A stretch of 64,000 nucleotides of DNA from Nocardia aurantiaca (GCF_009708175.1 NZ_WMBB01000001.1:558001-622000), one strand, 5' to 3'; positions 9,375 through 18,372 are shown, numbered from the stretch's first letter. The notes: generated by a model from the sequence alone, not told the origin. Made by a program: numbers and translations.

Positions 9375-12002
9375 ATGACTGTGACGGCTCGAGTTGGGGC
9401 AGTGCATCTCGGCTGGGACGTGGTGTCGGTGGCCGCCGGTGGCGGCGGTACGCCCATCCGCCCGGTCCAGGTCGAAGGCACATACACACCGCCCGCATAC
9501 CTGCTGGCGGATTCGTCCGGCCGGCTGCACACCGCCGGCGTGGACCGGCGTCCCGACGTCGGCATCGCCATCTCCGATGTGCGCGACATCATCGGGCACC
9601 CGCAGATCGTGGTGGCCGGGGCGACCTGGCCCGCCGAACTGGTCTTCCGGGCCCGCATGCACAATCCGCTGGCGTCGGTGGTCGACCACCTGGGCGGGGC
9701 GCAGCCGGATGTGCTCGCGCTGCCCTTCCCCGACGAATGGCCAGACCCCAAGGTCGACGAATTCGTGCGCCTGGTCGAGCAACTCGGCGTTCCCGCCGAA
9801 CCGCTGCCCGAATCGGTGGCGCTCTCCGGCTATGTGCGCGCTCTCGGCCTGGTGCGCGCGCCCGGCCGCGGCCCGGGGGTCGGCGCGGTCGGCGTCTACT
9901 CCGACGGCCGCGAATGCCTGGTGGTCGCCGTGCACGGCAATGACGATCAACCCACCGAATCGGTCAGCGTGGCCATCACCGCCGAGGCGCTGCACGAGGC
10001 GCACGCCGCCGACAATGTGGTCATCGAGGTGATGGCCGCGGCCCGCGCCATCAATGCCGACACCTCGACCGTGCTGCTCACCGGCAATGTCTGCTTCAAC
10101 GACGCGTTGCGCCTGGCCTTCCAGAACCACCTCGGCCACCGCTTCCAGGTCGCCGACCACCCCATGCACGCCCTCGTCCTCGGCGCGACCCACCTGCTGG
10201 TCGCCGACAGCGAAGGCGATCCGGCCTACGACCGGCCGCAGCAGGCCTCGGGTGCGGCACAGCCGTCGGCGGGCGGCGTGGATTCGCGTCCGGTCGAGCA
10301 GGGACCGCGCCACGTCACCGGCGGTCCGGCCGCCGGGCAGCCGTTGGCGCGCCAGCCCGAGCCGTTGGCCCAACAGCCGGAATTGATTCCCCGGCACATG
10401 GATTCACCGCCCACACCAGAGTCCGCCACGCAGCGGCCGGGTTCCGCGCGCGGCACCGGCCCCCAGCCGGCGATCGATCCGACCGCCGCGGCATCGGCCG
10501 GGGACGACTCGGCGGGCCGGACGCGTCGGCTGACCGCCGATGAGGCCGCGGCCATCGCCGCCGCGGCACAGGGCTCGCGGTCGGTCGGGACGGGGCCGCA
10601 ACCCGCGGTCGATCCGGCCGTCGAGGGGATTACCCGCCGAATCACCCCGCAGGAGTCCGCATCTCAGGGCGGGCAGGGCGGCGCGGTGTCGCCGACCGGG
10701 TCCGGCGGCCTCACCCAGCGCACGACGGCCGAGCAAGCCGCGCACCTGACCGCGCAGGCGGGAGCGGCCGGTCACGTCCGGCACGAAGCCCCGGCCGCGG
10801 TCCAGCCGCCGAGTGACGATGCGGGGCAACGGGTTCCACGCGGCACCGAGGGCCCGGCCTCCGGGTCGCAGCCCGTGGCCGGGGGACGCGGGACGCTGCC
10901 GCCCGGGTTGGAGGGTGTGGGCGGCCGGTTCATGCGGCCGCCAGGGTCACCAGCCGATGATCAGATGACCGCGGTCATGGGCCGGGGTGAGCAGAGCGGT
11001 GCGGTGTCCGGCCAGTCGGGCACGCCCGCCGAGGCCGGGTATGGATCGGGTTCCGCGGGCGCGCAACAGGGTTCGGGCGGTGCGCCCGCCGGGGCGTACG
11101 GTTCCGGCGGCTACGGCCAGTCGGGCGGACACGGCCAGGCAGCTGGTCAGCCCGGCTACGGCCAACCGGGTGGGCAGCAGAGCAGCACGTACGGACCGGG
11201 AGGTTCCTACCCATCCGGCCAATCCGGGGCGGGCGCAGGGTCTTCCGGCTATCAGGGCGGCGTGGGCTACAGTCCGGCGAATCCTCGCGGCTCCGACGCG
11301 GGCGCTCAGGGCGGGTACGGTCCGGGCGGCGCACAGCCGGGCGGCGGCGGTCAATACGGCGCCGCGCCCGGTGTCGGCGGGCAGTATGGGCATGGCGGAT
11401 ACGGCTCGGCGGGTTACGGACAGCAGAGCGGATACGGACAGGCCGGTTACTCGTCCGGTCCCTATGGGCCCGAGGGGGATCCGTCCGATTCGGGTCGCGG
11501 GAATTTTGCTGGATCCGGCGGAAATGCTCCTGGTCAGCCCGGCGCGATGTACGGTGGACCGATGTCGACGGGGGCGCGTGGGGCGAATCCGCAAACGCCG
11601 GAAGATGCGGCTGGGCAGTCGGATTCGGACTCCGGCTCCGAAGGCGAGCGCAAACAGCGCAAGGGCAAGCTGTGGAACAAGATGCGCAAACCCTTCGGCG
11701 CGCCGATCATCGTCGGCGCGGCGGCGCTGTCTCTCATGGGCGGGAATTCGGACCAACAGGCCGAACCGGTCGCGTCAAGCCTGTCCTCCGACACCGTGAT
11801 TCAGGTGGGCGGCGGGGGGCTACTCCCGGTCGATGAATCCTGTGCGGTGACTCCGTTCGTCTCGGGCCTCCCGCACCCGGGCATCGCCAATATCGGCGAT
11901 CCACAGAGCTCGGACTGCCTGCGCTTCGGCATCGATACCCTGCGCTATACCATTCCCGGTCCGGCGCGCGGCGTCGATCCGGGCCCGCCCCTGCACATCT
12001 GA
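9375..12002 (+). CDS. Actin/Hsp70-fold N-terminus with long Gly/Tyr/Gln-rich tail
   Basis: The product has 875 residues. The first 280 or so (MTVTARVGAVHLGWDVVSV to HALVLGATHLLVADSE) look like an ASKHA (Hsp70/actin) type fold, though its nucleotide motifs are weak. Residues 290-545 are Ala/Pro/Thr-rich. Residues 550-720 form a low-complexity stretch with many GYG, SGGYGQ and GQPGYGQ units. After a Lys/Arg-rich segment (KQRKGKLWNKMRKPFG) comes a short hydrophobic stretch that may cross the membrane, then a tail with two Cys. It follows the FHA-ABC gene by 73 bp on the same strand, so the two may share an operon. The function is unknown. The last 183 bp overlap the convergent membrane protein gene. 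Confidence 0.8.
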   Translation: MTVTARVGAVHLGWDVVSVAAGGGGTPIRPVQVEGTYTPPAYLLADSSGRLHTAGVDRRPDVGIAISDVRDIIGHPQIVVAGATWPAELVFRARMHNPLASVVDHLGGAQPDVLALPFPDEWPDPKVDEFVRLVEQLGVPAEPLPESVALSGYVRALGLVRAPGRGPGVGAVGVYSDGRECLVVAVHGNDDQPTESVSVAITAEALHEAHAADNVVIEVMAAARAINADTSTVLLTGNVCFNDALRLAFQNHLGHRFQVADHPMHALVLGATHLLVADSEGDPAYDRPQQASGAAQPSAGGVDSRPVEQGPRHVTGGPAAGQPLARQPEPLAQQPELIPRHMDSPPTPESATQRPGSARGTGPQPAIDPTAAASAGDDSAGRTRRLTADEAAAIAAAAQGSRSVGTGPQPAVDPAVEGITRRITPQESASQGGQGGAVSPTGSGGLTQRTTAEQAAHLTAQAGAAGHVRHEAPAAVQPPSDDAGQRVPRGTEGPASGSQPVAGGRGTLPPGLEGVGGRFMRPPGSPADDQMTAVMGRGEQSGAVSGQSGTPAEAGYGSGSAGAQQGSGGAPAGAYGSGGYGQSGGHGQAAGQPGYGQPGGQQSSTYGPGGSYPSGQSGAGAGSSGYQGGVGYSPANPRGSDAGAQGGYGPGGAQPGGGGQYGAAPGVGGQYGHGGYGSAGYGQQSGYGQAGYSSGPYGPEGDPSDSGRGNFAGSGGNAPGQPGAMYGGPMSTGARGANPQTPEDAAGQSDSDSGSEGERKQRKGKLWNKMRKPFGAPIIVGAAALSLMGGNSDQQAEPVASSLSSDTVIQVGGGGLLPVDESCAVTPFVSGLPHPGIANIGDPQSSDCLRFGIDTLRYTIPGPARGVDPGPPLHI

Positions 12003-12545
12003 TCCGTCCGCGTCGAGGTCCTCGAGCGGCAGCCAGTTCGTCATGGTCAGCAGCTCGACGCGGGAGACCCGCGGCGCGGGTCCGATATGCCCGGTGAGCG
12101 TCCAGGCGCGTTCGATGGTGAGCCGCAGCAGCCGCCGGGCCGCGTAGAACAGCAACACGGCCAACGGCAATTCGCCGATGCCGGCCGAGAGCAGTGCGAA
12201 CCACAGATCCGGGCTGTTCCAGTCGAGGACGACGTCGAACCACGCGTCGCAGATCAGCAGCGTCCCGGTGATCATCGCCCACGGAATGAAGACCTGCCGT
12301 CGCCGCCAGGCCGTCCACGCGGTCATGCCGATGGCGCCGACCAGTGCGAAATCGAATCCCACCCAGGCGATATCCCACTGGCTCACCTGTCGCTCGGAGG
12401 GCAGGCTCACCGAGAGATAGGCGATCCACGGGATCAGGAAGACGAGGCTGCCGGTCACCACGGTCAGCAGGATCCGGCGCATGGCCGCCGCATGCGGGTG
12501 AGACACTGCCGTCACGTGCGGCGTCGGATGGATGCTTATCGCCAT
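11820..12545 (-). CDS. Four-helix integral membrane protein
   Basis: The ATG at 12545 is chosen because GGAGG lies 6 nt upstream, giving 241 residues; open frame continues to 12608. Four hydrophobic helices are visible at about residues 24-46, 59-79, 86-106 and 112-136, with RRR between helices 2 and 3. The C-terminal 100 residues are hydrophilic (NWLPLEDLDADGSD and onward), and the last 60 codons lie antisense to the end of the preceding plus-strand gene. No family is recognised. The membrane part is convincing; the end of the protein is less certain because of the overlap. Confidence 0.65.
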   Translation of the reverse strand: MAISIHPTPHVTAVSHPHAAAMRRILLTVVTGSLVFLIPWIAYLSVSLPSERQVSQWDIAWVGFDFALVGAIGMTAWTAWRRRQVFIPWAMITGTLLICDAWFDVVLDWNSPDLWFALLSAGIGELPLAVLLFYAARRLLRLTIERAWTLTGHIGPAPRVSRVELLTMTNWLPLEDLDADGSDVQGRARIDAARRTGNGIAQGIDAEAQAVRALWIADIGDARVREARDERSHRTGFIDRE

Positions 12546-12717
12546 GGCGGCCTCCATTGGCAGGTCCGGCTCCTCAACCGTCGCGACGGTCTCCGTCCTC
12601 CAATACAATGCCCGTACCGGAGGAGGCCATTCCGGTTACGGTGTGATGTGGCCCACTCGTTATTCCGGGCCGTTCGGACCGCCGGGACCGGATTCGAAGG
12701 TCGCCGACCCCCGCTGG

Positions 12718-12755
12718 TAAGGTTGCTCGTTGGCGTGCGGTACGGCCGGGCAACC
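12718..12755 (+). promoter_or_regulatory. Possible rplM promoter -10 box and leader hairpin
   Basis: TAAGGT (12718-12723) fits the actinobacterial TANNNT -10 pattern. GGTTGC (12721-12726) can pair with GCAACC (12750-12755) to form a hairpin in the rplM leader. No clear -35 is seen. This is weak, sequence-only evidence. Confidence 0.25.
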
Positions 12756-12849
12756 GGTTGTCGCGCGAGCCCCGGGTCTCCACCGGCCGCCGGGATCAGC
12801 TCGACCGTCACGCTTGGCTGGCAAAACCTACGACAGACAGGGATGCACT

Positions 12850-13293
12850 GTGCCTACGTACAGCCCCAAGGGCGGTGACGTGACCCGCAAGTGGTACGTC
12901 ATCGACGCCACTGACGTAGTGCTCGGCCGTCTTTCCGTGCAGGCTGCCAACCTGCTGCGCGGTAAGACCAAGCCGACCTACGCCCCGAACGTTGACGGTG
13001 GCGACTTCGTCATCATCATCAACGCCGACAAGGTCGCCGTCTCCGGCAACAAGCGCGAAGACAAGGTGCTCTACACCCACTCCGGTCACCCGGGTGGTCT
13101 GAAGGGCCGTACCGTGGGCCAGATCCTCGACACTCGCCCCGACCGTCTGGTCGAGCGTGCCGTCAAGGGCATGATCCCGAAGAACAAGCTGGGCAACCAG
13201 ATCATTCGCAAGCTGAAGGTCTATGCGGGCCCGAACCACCCGCATGCCGCCCAGCAGCCCATCCCCTTCGAGATCAAGCAGGTGGCCCAGTGA
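12850..13293 (+). CDS. rplM: 50S ribosomal protein L13
   Basis: L13 binds 23S rRNA early in assembly of the large ribosomal subunit. The GTG start at 12850 gives 147 residues ([20 protein letters not shown]), the same length as mycobacterial L13; longer readings upstream are not family-like. The family signatures are present: [26 protein letters not shown] and [16 protein letters not shown]. The stop overlaps the rpsI start by 4 bp (GTGA), so L13 and S9 are translationally coupled, as in most bacteria. Confidence 0.98.
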   Translation: MPTYSPKGGDVTRKWYVIDATDVVLGRLSVQAANLLRGKTKPTYAPNVDGGDFVIIINADKVAVSGNKREDKVLYTHSGHPGGLKGRTVGQILDTRPDRLVERAVKGMIPKNKLGNQIIRKLKVYAGPNHPHAAQQPIPFEIKQVAQ

Positions 13294-13805
13294 CCGCTCC
13301 CGAGGAATTCAACGACGACTACGTCGTCGAGGACACGGCCGCGGAGGTCGTCGAGGAAGGTGACGGTTACGAGGCCGAGGCCGAGTACACCGAGACCTTC
13401 GCCGCCCCGGTCGTCATCGACCGTCCGGTGCAGACCGTCGGCCGCCGCAAGGAGGCTGTGGTCCGCGTTCGCCTGGTGCCGGGTTCCGGCAACTTCGTGC
13501 TGAACGGCCGCACCATCGAGGACTACTTTCCCAACAAGGTGCACCAGCAGCTGGTGAAGTCCCCGCTGGTCACCGTCGAGCGCACCGAGACCTTCGACGT
13601 GCACGCACGCCTGGTTGGCGGCGGCCCGTCCGGTCAGGCCGGCGCCCTGCGCCTCGCCATCGCGCGTGCCCTCATCGAGGTCACCCCGGATGACCGTCCC
13701 GCCCTCAAGCGTGCCGGCTTCCTGACCCGTGATCCGCGTGCCACCGAGCGTAAGAAGTACGGCCTCAAGAAGGCCCGCAAGGCGCCTCAGTACTCGAAGC
13801 GCTGA
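13290..13805 (+). CDS. rpsI: 30S ribosomal protein S9
   Basis: S9 is a small-subunit protein whose C-terminal tail reaches the tRNA-binding P site. The product has 171 residues. The N-terminal 45 residues are an acidic actinobacterial extension ([20 protein letters not shown]). The core starts at [18 protein letters not shown] and includes [19 protein letters not shown]. The end, [12 protein letters not shown], is the conserved basic tail. It begins with a GTG inside the rplM stop. A strong hairpin terminator follows 17 bp later. Confidence 0.98.
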   Translation: MTAPEEFNDDYVVEDTAAEVVEEGDGYEAEAEYTETFAAPVVIDRPVQTVGRRKEAVVRVRLVPGSGNFVLNGRTIEDYFPNKVHQQLVKSPLVTVERTETFDVHARLVGGGPSGQAGALRLAIARALIEVTPDDRPALKRAGFLTRDPRATERKKYGLKKARKAPQYSKR

Positions 13806-13822
13806 TTTGCGCCGTATGGCTC

Positions 13823-13858
13823 TACCGTGCCCGGCTCTCGCGAGGGCCGGGCACGGTA
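13823..13858 (+). terminator. Terminator after rplM-rpsI
   Basis: A perfect 13-bp inverted repeat, TACCGTGCCCGGC and GCCGGGCACGGTA, with a 10-nt loop, starts 17 bp after the rpsI stop. There is no T-run, which is usual for actinobacterial terminators. It separates the ribosomal operon from the glmM leader. Confidence 0.8.
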
Positions 13859-13878
13859 CGGTTTACACGGCAACCTGT

Positions 13879-14001
13879 ACGAGAGCAGGCTCCCCGCAAC
13901 GGTCTACGCGACTGTTGCCCCTTCCTTCCTGGACGCACTCCGCCGCGGAACGCGGCTACGGTGCGAGAGAGCCCAGGAGAGGGCCGGAAGCCTGCTCTCG
14001 T
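13879..14001 (+). ncRNA. Candidate structured 5' leader RNA of glmM
   Basis: A perfect 13-bp helix, ACGAGAGCAGGCT (13879-13891) with AGCCTGCTCTCGT (13989-14001), encloses about 97 nt that fold locally. P2 pairs GCAACGGTC (13896-13904) with GACTGTTGC (13910-13918): 9 bp with one G-U, over a 5-nt loop. P3 pairs CGCAC with GTGCG (13934-13938, 13961-13965) around an inner 6-bp stem GCCGCG/CGCGGC closed by GAA. The closing strand ends 35 nt before the glmM ATG. The layout of closing helix, arms and purine-rich junction is what a cis-regulatory RNA looks like. I know of no described family at this place. Confidence 0.5.
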
Positions 14002-14036
14002 GCTGTATCGACCGACCAGCAGGGGTGTTGAGGTTA

Positions 14037-15413
14037 ATGGGACGTTTGTTCGGCACCGACGGCGTACGCGGACTCGCCAATGAGTCGCTGAGCCCCGAAC
14101 TGGCGCTGCGGGTTTCGGCCGCGGCCGCGCAGGTCTTGAGTCGGGGGAAGAAGCGTGCGCTGGCCGTCGTGGGACGTGACCCGCGCGCCAGCGGCGAGAT
14201 GCTGGAGGCCGCGGTCACCGCGGGCCTGACCTCCGCGGGGGTGGACGTGCTGTCGGTCGGCATCCTGCCGACACCCGCCGTCGCCTACCTGACCGGCCTG
14301 TACGACGCCTGCCTGGGCGTCATGATCTCCGCCTCGCACAATCCCATGCCGGACAACGGCATCAAGATCTTCGCCGCGGGCGGGCACAAGCTGGACGACA
14401 CCGTCGAGGACCGCATCGAGGCGCTCATCGCCGAGGGGACCTACACCCGGCCCACCGGCGCCGGAATCGGCCGCGTGCTCGGCCGTCCCGGACTGGGCGG
14501 GCACGTCTTCGACGTATACGACCGGTACAGCCTCGAGGGCACCCACGAGCGCTACGTCGAGCACCTGGTCCAGGCCACCGGCCGCGATCTGCGCGGGCTC
14601 ACCGTGGTGGTGGACTGCGCGCACGGCGCGGCCTCCGAGGTCGGTCCCACCGCCTACCGCGAGGCGGGCGCGACCGTCATCGCCATCAATGCCGAACCCG
14701 ACGGCCTGAACATCAACGACGGCTGCGGTTCCACGCATCTGGAGCAGATCCAGCGCGCCGTCCGCGAGCACGGCGCCGACCTCGGTCTCGCCCACGACGG
14801 CGACGCCGACCGCTGCCTGGCCGTGGACGCCACCGGCGCGGTGGTCGACGGCGACGCCATCATGGCCATCCTCGCCCTGGCCATGCGCGACTCCGGCGAA
14901 CTCGTGCAGAACACCCTGGTCGCCACCGTCATGAGCAACCTCGGCCTGCACATCGCCATGCGCGAGGCCGGAATCACGGTGCGCACCACCGCCGTCGGCG
15001 ACCGCTATGTCCTCGAGGACCTGCGCGCGGGCGGCTACACCCTGGGCGGCGAGCAGTCCGGCCACGTGGTCTTCCCCCGGTACGGCACGACCGGCGACGG
15101 CGTCCTGACCGGCCTGAAGCTGATGGCCCGCATGGCCGAAACCGGCCGGAGCCTGGCGGAACTGGCGAGCATCGTCACGACGGTCCCCCAGGTGCTGGTG
15201 AATGTCCCGGTGTCGGACAAGGCCGCCGTCGCGGTCGCGCCGTCGGTGCTGGAGGCGGTCGCCGAAGGGGAGCGCCTGCTGGGCACGACCGGCCGAATCC
15301 TGCTGCGCCCCAGCGGAACCGAACAGCTGGTCCGCGTCATGGTGGAGGCGACCGACCCCGCCCAGGCGCATTACCTGGCCGACAATCTGGCCAAGCTGGT
15401 GGCCGACGTCTAG
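14037..15413 (+). CDS. glmM: Phosphoglucosamine mutase
   Basis: GlmM converts glucosamine-6-phosphate to glucosamine-1-phosphate for UDP-GlcNAc and peptidoglycan synthesis, the step after GlmS. The ATG at 14037 gives 458 residues starting [12 protein letters not shown], the family N-terminus. The phosphoserine loop is SASHNP (active Ser about residue 100). The metal-binding loop is [11 protein letters not shown], the sugar-binding loop GEQSGHVVF, and the C-terminal phosphate-binding loop [14 protein letters not shown]. The open frame continues upstream but has no family similarity and would cover the structured leader. GlmS is encoded 6 kb downstream on the same strand. Confidence 0.97.
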   Translation: MGRLFGTDGVRGLANESLSPELALRVSAAAAQVLSRGKKRALAVVGRDPRASGEMLEAAVTAGLTSAGVDVLSVGILPTPAVAYLTGLYDACLGVMISASHNPMPDNGIKIFAAGGHKLDDTVEDRIEALIAEGTYTRPTGAGIGRVLGRPGLGGHVFDVYDRYSLEGTHERYVEHLVQATGRDLRGLTVVVDCAHGAASEVGPTAYREAGATVIAINAEPDGLNINDGCGSTHLEQIQRAVREHGADLGLAHDGDADRCLAVDATGAVVDGDAIMAILALAMRDSGELVQNTLVATVMSNLGLHIAMREAGITVRTTAVGDRYVLEDLRAGGYTLGGEQSGHVVFPRYGTTGDGVLTGLKLMARMAETGRSLAELASIVTTVPQVLVNVPVSDKAAVAVAPSVLEAVAEGERLLGTTGRILLRPSGTEQLVRVMVEATDPAQAHYLADNLAKLVADV

Positions 15414-15428
15414 GACCCCCGTGCGGTC

Positions 15429-17084
15429 CTACTGTCGCTCGCTGAGCCGCCCGCCGTCCATGTGCCAGCGGCGGGTGGCCCGGACATTGTCGAGCATGCG
15501 GCGGTCGTGTGTCACCAGCAGGACTGTGCCCTCGAAGGATTCGACCGCCTGTTCCAACTGCTCGATGGCGGGCAGATCCAAGTGGTTGGTGGGCTCGTCG
15601 AGGACGAGCAGGTTCACTCCGCGCGCCTGCAACAGCGCCAGCGCCGCGCGGGTGCGCTCACCGGGGGACAGGGTGTCGTTGGGGCGCAGCACATGTGGGC
15701 CGCGCAGGCCGAATTTCGCGAGCAGGGTGCGAACGTCGGATTCGTTCCAGTCCGGCACCTCGGCGCTGAAAGTGTCGGCCAGGGTGGCGTTACCGCGGAA
15801 GAGTCCACGCGCCTGGTCGACCTCGCCGATGGCGACGCCCGAGCCGAGAGCGGAGGATCCGCTGTCCGGCCGCGTCTTTCCCAGCAGCAGGGACAACAGC
15901 GTGGACTTGCCGGAGCCGTTCGCGCCGGTGAGCACGATGCGGTCACCCCAATCCACCTGCACCGTCACGGGTCCCAAAGTGAACTCGCCGCGGCTCACGA
16001 TCGCGCCGGACAGGGTGGCCACCACCGACCCGCTGCGTGGCGCGGCGGCGATGGACATGCGCAGCTCCCACTCCTTGCGCGGTTCCTCCACCGAGTCCAG
16101 ACGTTCGATGCGCTTGAGCGTCTGCTTGATCTTGGACGCCTGCTTCTCGGTGGACTCGGCGCGCATCTTGCGACCGGCCTTGTCGGAGTCGAGCTTTCGC
16201 GGATCCCGCGCCTTGCGCCGGGCATTGCGGACGCCGTGCTCCATCCAGTTGCGCTGCATGCCGGCGCGGGCCTCGAGCCCGGCCTTGGTGTCGGCGTACT
16301 CGTCGTAGGCCTCGCGGGCGTGACGGCGGGCGATCTCCCGCTCCTCGAGGTAGGACTCGTAGCCGCCGTCGTAGACGCCGACCTGTTGCTGGGCCAGGTC
16401 CAGCTCCACGATGCGATTCACGGTGCGCGCCAGGAACTCCCGGTCGTGGCTGATCACCATGAGGGGCTCGCGGACGCCGGTCACGAACTGTTCGAGCCGG
16501 GCCAGCCCGTCCAGGTCGAGGTCATTGGTGGGCTCGTCGAGCAGCAGGATGTCGAAGCGGGACAACAGGACCGAGGCCAGACCGGCACGCGCGGCCTGGC
16601 CGCCGGAGAGCACGGTCATCGGGGTGTCGAGGCCGTGCGGGAGGCTCGCGGCCAGACCGAGATCGGCGGCCACCTCCTCGGCGCGCTGCTCCAGGTCCGC
16701 GCCGCCGAGGGCGAGCCAGCGCTCCAGGGCGGGGGAGTAGTCATCGTCGCCGCCGTCGGCCAGGCGTTCGGCGGCCGCGTCCATGGTCTGCTGGGCGGCC
16801 CCCACACCGGTGCGCCGACGCAGGAATTCGAGCACGGTCTCGCCCGCGACGCGCTCGGGTTCCTGGGCCAGGTAGCCGACCGTGGCGTCGGGCGGGCTCA
16901 GCACGATCTCGCCCTCGGGGGCGCGTCCGTCGGCGAGCATGCGCAGCAGGGTGGACTTCCCGGCCCCGTTCACGCCGACCAGCCCGATCACATCGCCCGG
17001 GGCGAGGACCAGGTCCAGGTCGGAGAACAGGATCCGCTCGCCGTGTCCGGCGGCCAGGCCGCGCGCATGCAGAGTGGTGCTCAC
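15429..17084 (-). CDS. ABC-F family ATPase
   Basis: The product has 551 residues with two ATP-binding cassettes in one chain and no membrane segments, the ABC-F architecture. Members act on ribosomes, in translation control or in protection from antibiotics. Cassette 1 has GVNGAGKST, LSGGQAARAGLA and LLLDEPTNDLDLDGL. Cassette 2 has GANGSGKST, LSPGERTRAALA and LLVLDEPTNHLDLPAI. The charged helical linker between them (about residues 235-340) is the ribosome-probing P-site tRNA interaction motif region. The start is a GTG. It is convergent with glmM (15-bp gap). The exact subfamily and any resistance role cannot be decided from sequence alone. Confidence 0.92.
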   Translation of the reverse strand: MSTTLHARGLAAGHGERILFSDLDLVLAPGDVIGLVGVNGAGKSTLLRMLADGRAPEGEIVLSPPDATVGYLAQEPERVAGETVLEFLRRRTGVGAAQQTMDAAAERLADGGDDDYSPALERWLALGGADLEQRAEEVAADLGLAASLPHGLDTPMTVLSGGQAARAGLASVLLSRFDILLLDEPTNDLDLDGLARLEQFVTGVREPLMVISHDREFLARTVNRIVELDLAQQQVGVYDGGYESYLEEREIARRHAREAYDEYADTKAGLEARAGMQRNWMEHGVRNARRKARDPRKLDSDKAGRKMRAESTEKQASKIKQTLKRIERLDSVEEPRKEWELRMSIAAAPRSGSVVATLSGAIVSRGEFTLGPVTVQVDWGDRIVLTGANGSGKSTLLSLLLGKTRPDSGSSALGSGVAIGEVDQARGLFRGNATLADTFSAEVPDWNESDVRTLLAKFGLRGPHVLRPNDTLSPGERTRAALALLQARGVNLLVLDEPTNHLDLPAIEQLEQAVESFEGTVLLVTHDRRMLDNVRATRRWHMDGGRLSERQ

Positions 17085-17200
17085 CGGGGCGATTCTGCCG
17101 TGTTCAGGGTGGCACCCTGACTCCGGCCCTCGGAAAGTTCAGGGTCGGTATGGGGCGTGGGACCGATGTGCGCGGAGATCGAATTCGGCACAGTGGAGAC

Positions 17201-17407
17201 ATGACCACAGAGTTTCCGAACCCCGCCCCCAAGCGCCTGACGCGCTCGGCCGATGACAAGTGGATCGGCGGCGTCTGCGGCGGCCTCGCCGAATACTTCG
17301 GCTGGAACGCCAATCTCATCCGCGCCCTGTTCGTCCTGTCCTGCCTGCTCCCGGGTCCCCAGTTCCTCATCTACATCGCCCTGTGGATCGTCATTCCGAA
17401 GAAGTGA
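17201..17407 (+). CDS. Small PspC-domain membrane protein
   Basis: The ATG at 17201, after GTGGAG, gives 68 residues. Nearly the whole protein is one PspC domain: KRLTRSADDKWIGGVCGGLAEYFGWNANLIRALFVL, then a second hydrophobic stretch ending WIVIPKK. PspC domains are inner-membrane modules linked to envelope stress. Two larger PspC proteins occur at 49.4 and 53.2 kb. This short form probably sits in the membrane alone; a partner is not evident from its neighbours. Confidence 0.9.
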   Translation: MTTEFPNPAPKRLTRSADDKWIGGVCGGLAEYFGWNANLIRALFVLSCLLPGPQFLIYIALWIVIPKK

Positions 17408-17408
17408 G

Positions 17409-17522
17409 TCAGTGGCCGAATTTCACGACCTTCCCGTCGTCGCCGACGTAGATCGTTCCGGTCCCATCGACCGTGAGGGGATCGGTAAAGACCACCCCGA
17501 GATGGGTATCTTCTCCCAGCGG
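17409..17522 (-). pseudogene. Remnant of an NHL/beta-propeller protein C-terminus
   Basis: Between two stop codons, 37 codons read PLGEDTHLGVVFTDPLTVDG followed by TGTIYVGDDGKVVKFGH. The pattern DPLTVDGTGTIYVGDDGKVVKF matches the repeat of NHL or PknD-sensor-type propellers (xPxGVAVDxxGxVYVADxGNxRVxKL). No start codon or further repeats were found upstream, so this looks like the surviving 3' end of a deleted gene. It lies directly against the convergent PspC stop. Confidence 0.5.
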
Positions 17523-17694
17523 CTAGTTCCCTGGGACCTCTCGAAGACCTTGTGCTGTAGCGAATCCATCGAGCACGCGCGGAACGTGCGGTATTCACAT
17601 GCGCCGAAGTTATCCACAATCCGAATCAAGGTGCTGCACAGCGTCTCCCGGAGTGACAGGATGAGAGCCACGTCACTACGGAGGAGCGCACATC

Positions 17695-18006
17695 ATGGTC
17701 ACATCGGGTGATCTGCCGGGTCTGGATCTGCCGGGTTTCGACGCGCATTCGGAACTGGGTGCGCTCGGTGGGGTGGAATTATCGCACCCCACGCAGGATC
17801 TCGACGGAGATGGCCTACTGGACACGGTGACCACCACCACCGATCACGCCATGCAGGTGTGGACGGATCTGGATCACGACGGCTTCGCCGATCATGTGAC
17901 CGTGGTGGACAGCGACGGGGACTTCGCGGCCTGGGAGTTCCACCACAATCCGGACGGCACCACCGAGTGGGTGCGCATGGACGTAGGACATCTCGGCGGC
18001 AAATAG
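17695..18006 (+). CDS. Small protein with three Asp-rich Ca-binding-like loops
   Basis: The product has 103 residues, from an ATG preceded by GGAGGAG. Three EF-hand-like loops are visible: DLDGDGLLD, DLDHDGFAD and DSDGDF, in a short beta-rich context (VTTTTDHAMQVWTD, VTVVDSDGDFAAWEF). Similar small proteins occur in Mycobacteriales next to type VII secretion substrates and, from memory, carry the label DUF6802. There is no signal peptide. It leads a three-gene set with the EspC-like and WXG-like genes, 45 bp before the next start. Calcium binding is inferred from the DxDxDG spacing only. Confidence 0.8.
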   Translation: MVTSGDLPGLDLPGFDAHSELGALGGVELSHPTQDLDGDGLLDTVTTTTDHAMQVWTDLDHDGFADHVTVVDSDGDFAAWEFHHNPDGTTEWVRMDVGHLGGK

Positions 18007-18051
18007 CCGGGGCGCGGGGGTTTTCACGGCACTGGGATTCGAGGGGGACCA

Positions 18052-18372
18052 ATGGGGGAATCCGATGATTTCGGCGTGCGCATCGCGGCCCTGCACGCCG
18101 CGGCCACCACCTTGCGCGACAATGCGGCGAGCCTGGGGCAGCGCGCTCGTGCGGTCGGCGATCACGCCTTCGGCATCGGCAACGACCAGGCCGGGCGCAA
18201 CTATGCCGCGCAGGGCACAGCCATGCACCAGGGCTTCGAGCGCGCGGCCGCCTGCCTGCGCTACTGGGGCGCGGCCGCGGCCGCCACCGCCGACGTATTC
18301 GACCGTGCCGCCACCGAATACGCGCGTCTCGACCACGCCCACGCCACCGCCCTCACCGGGGTGGGGCGATGA
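18052..18372 (+). CDS. EspC-like type VII secretion substrate
   Basis: The product has 106 residues, almost entirely helical and Ala-rich, from an ATG behind GAGGGGG. The pattern ([20 protein letters not shown] to ATADVFDRAATEYARLDHAH) is that of the EspC/DUF2580 helical hairpin family. Near the C-terminus, YARLD matches the YxxxD export signal of ESX substrates. Such proteins leave the cell as folded dimers with a partner, very likely the product of the next gene, whose start overlaps this stop by 4 bp (ATGA). Confidence 0.85.
   Translation: MGESDDFGVRIAALHAAATTLRDNAASLGQRARAVGDHAFGIGNDQAGRNYAAQGTAMHQGFERAAACLRYWGAAAAATADVFDRAATEYARLDHAHATALTGVGR

Noticed and set aside
17610..17618. TTATCCACA, a perfect DnaA-box sequence
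   Set aside because: It is single, with no cluster, AT-rich unwinding region or dnaA/dnaN nearby, so it is not evidence of an origin.
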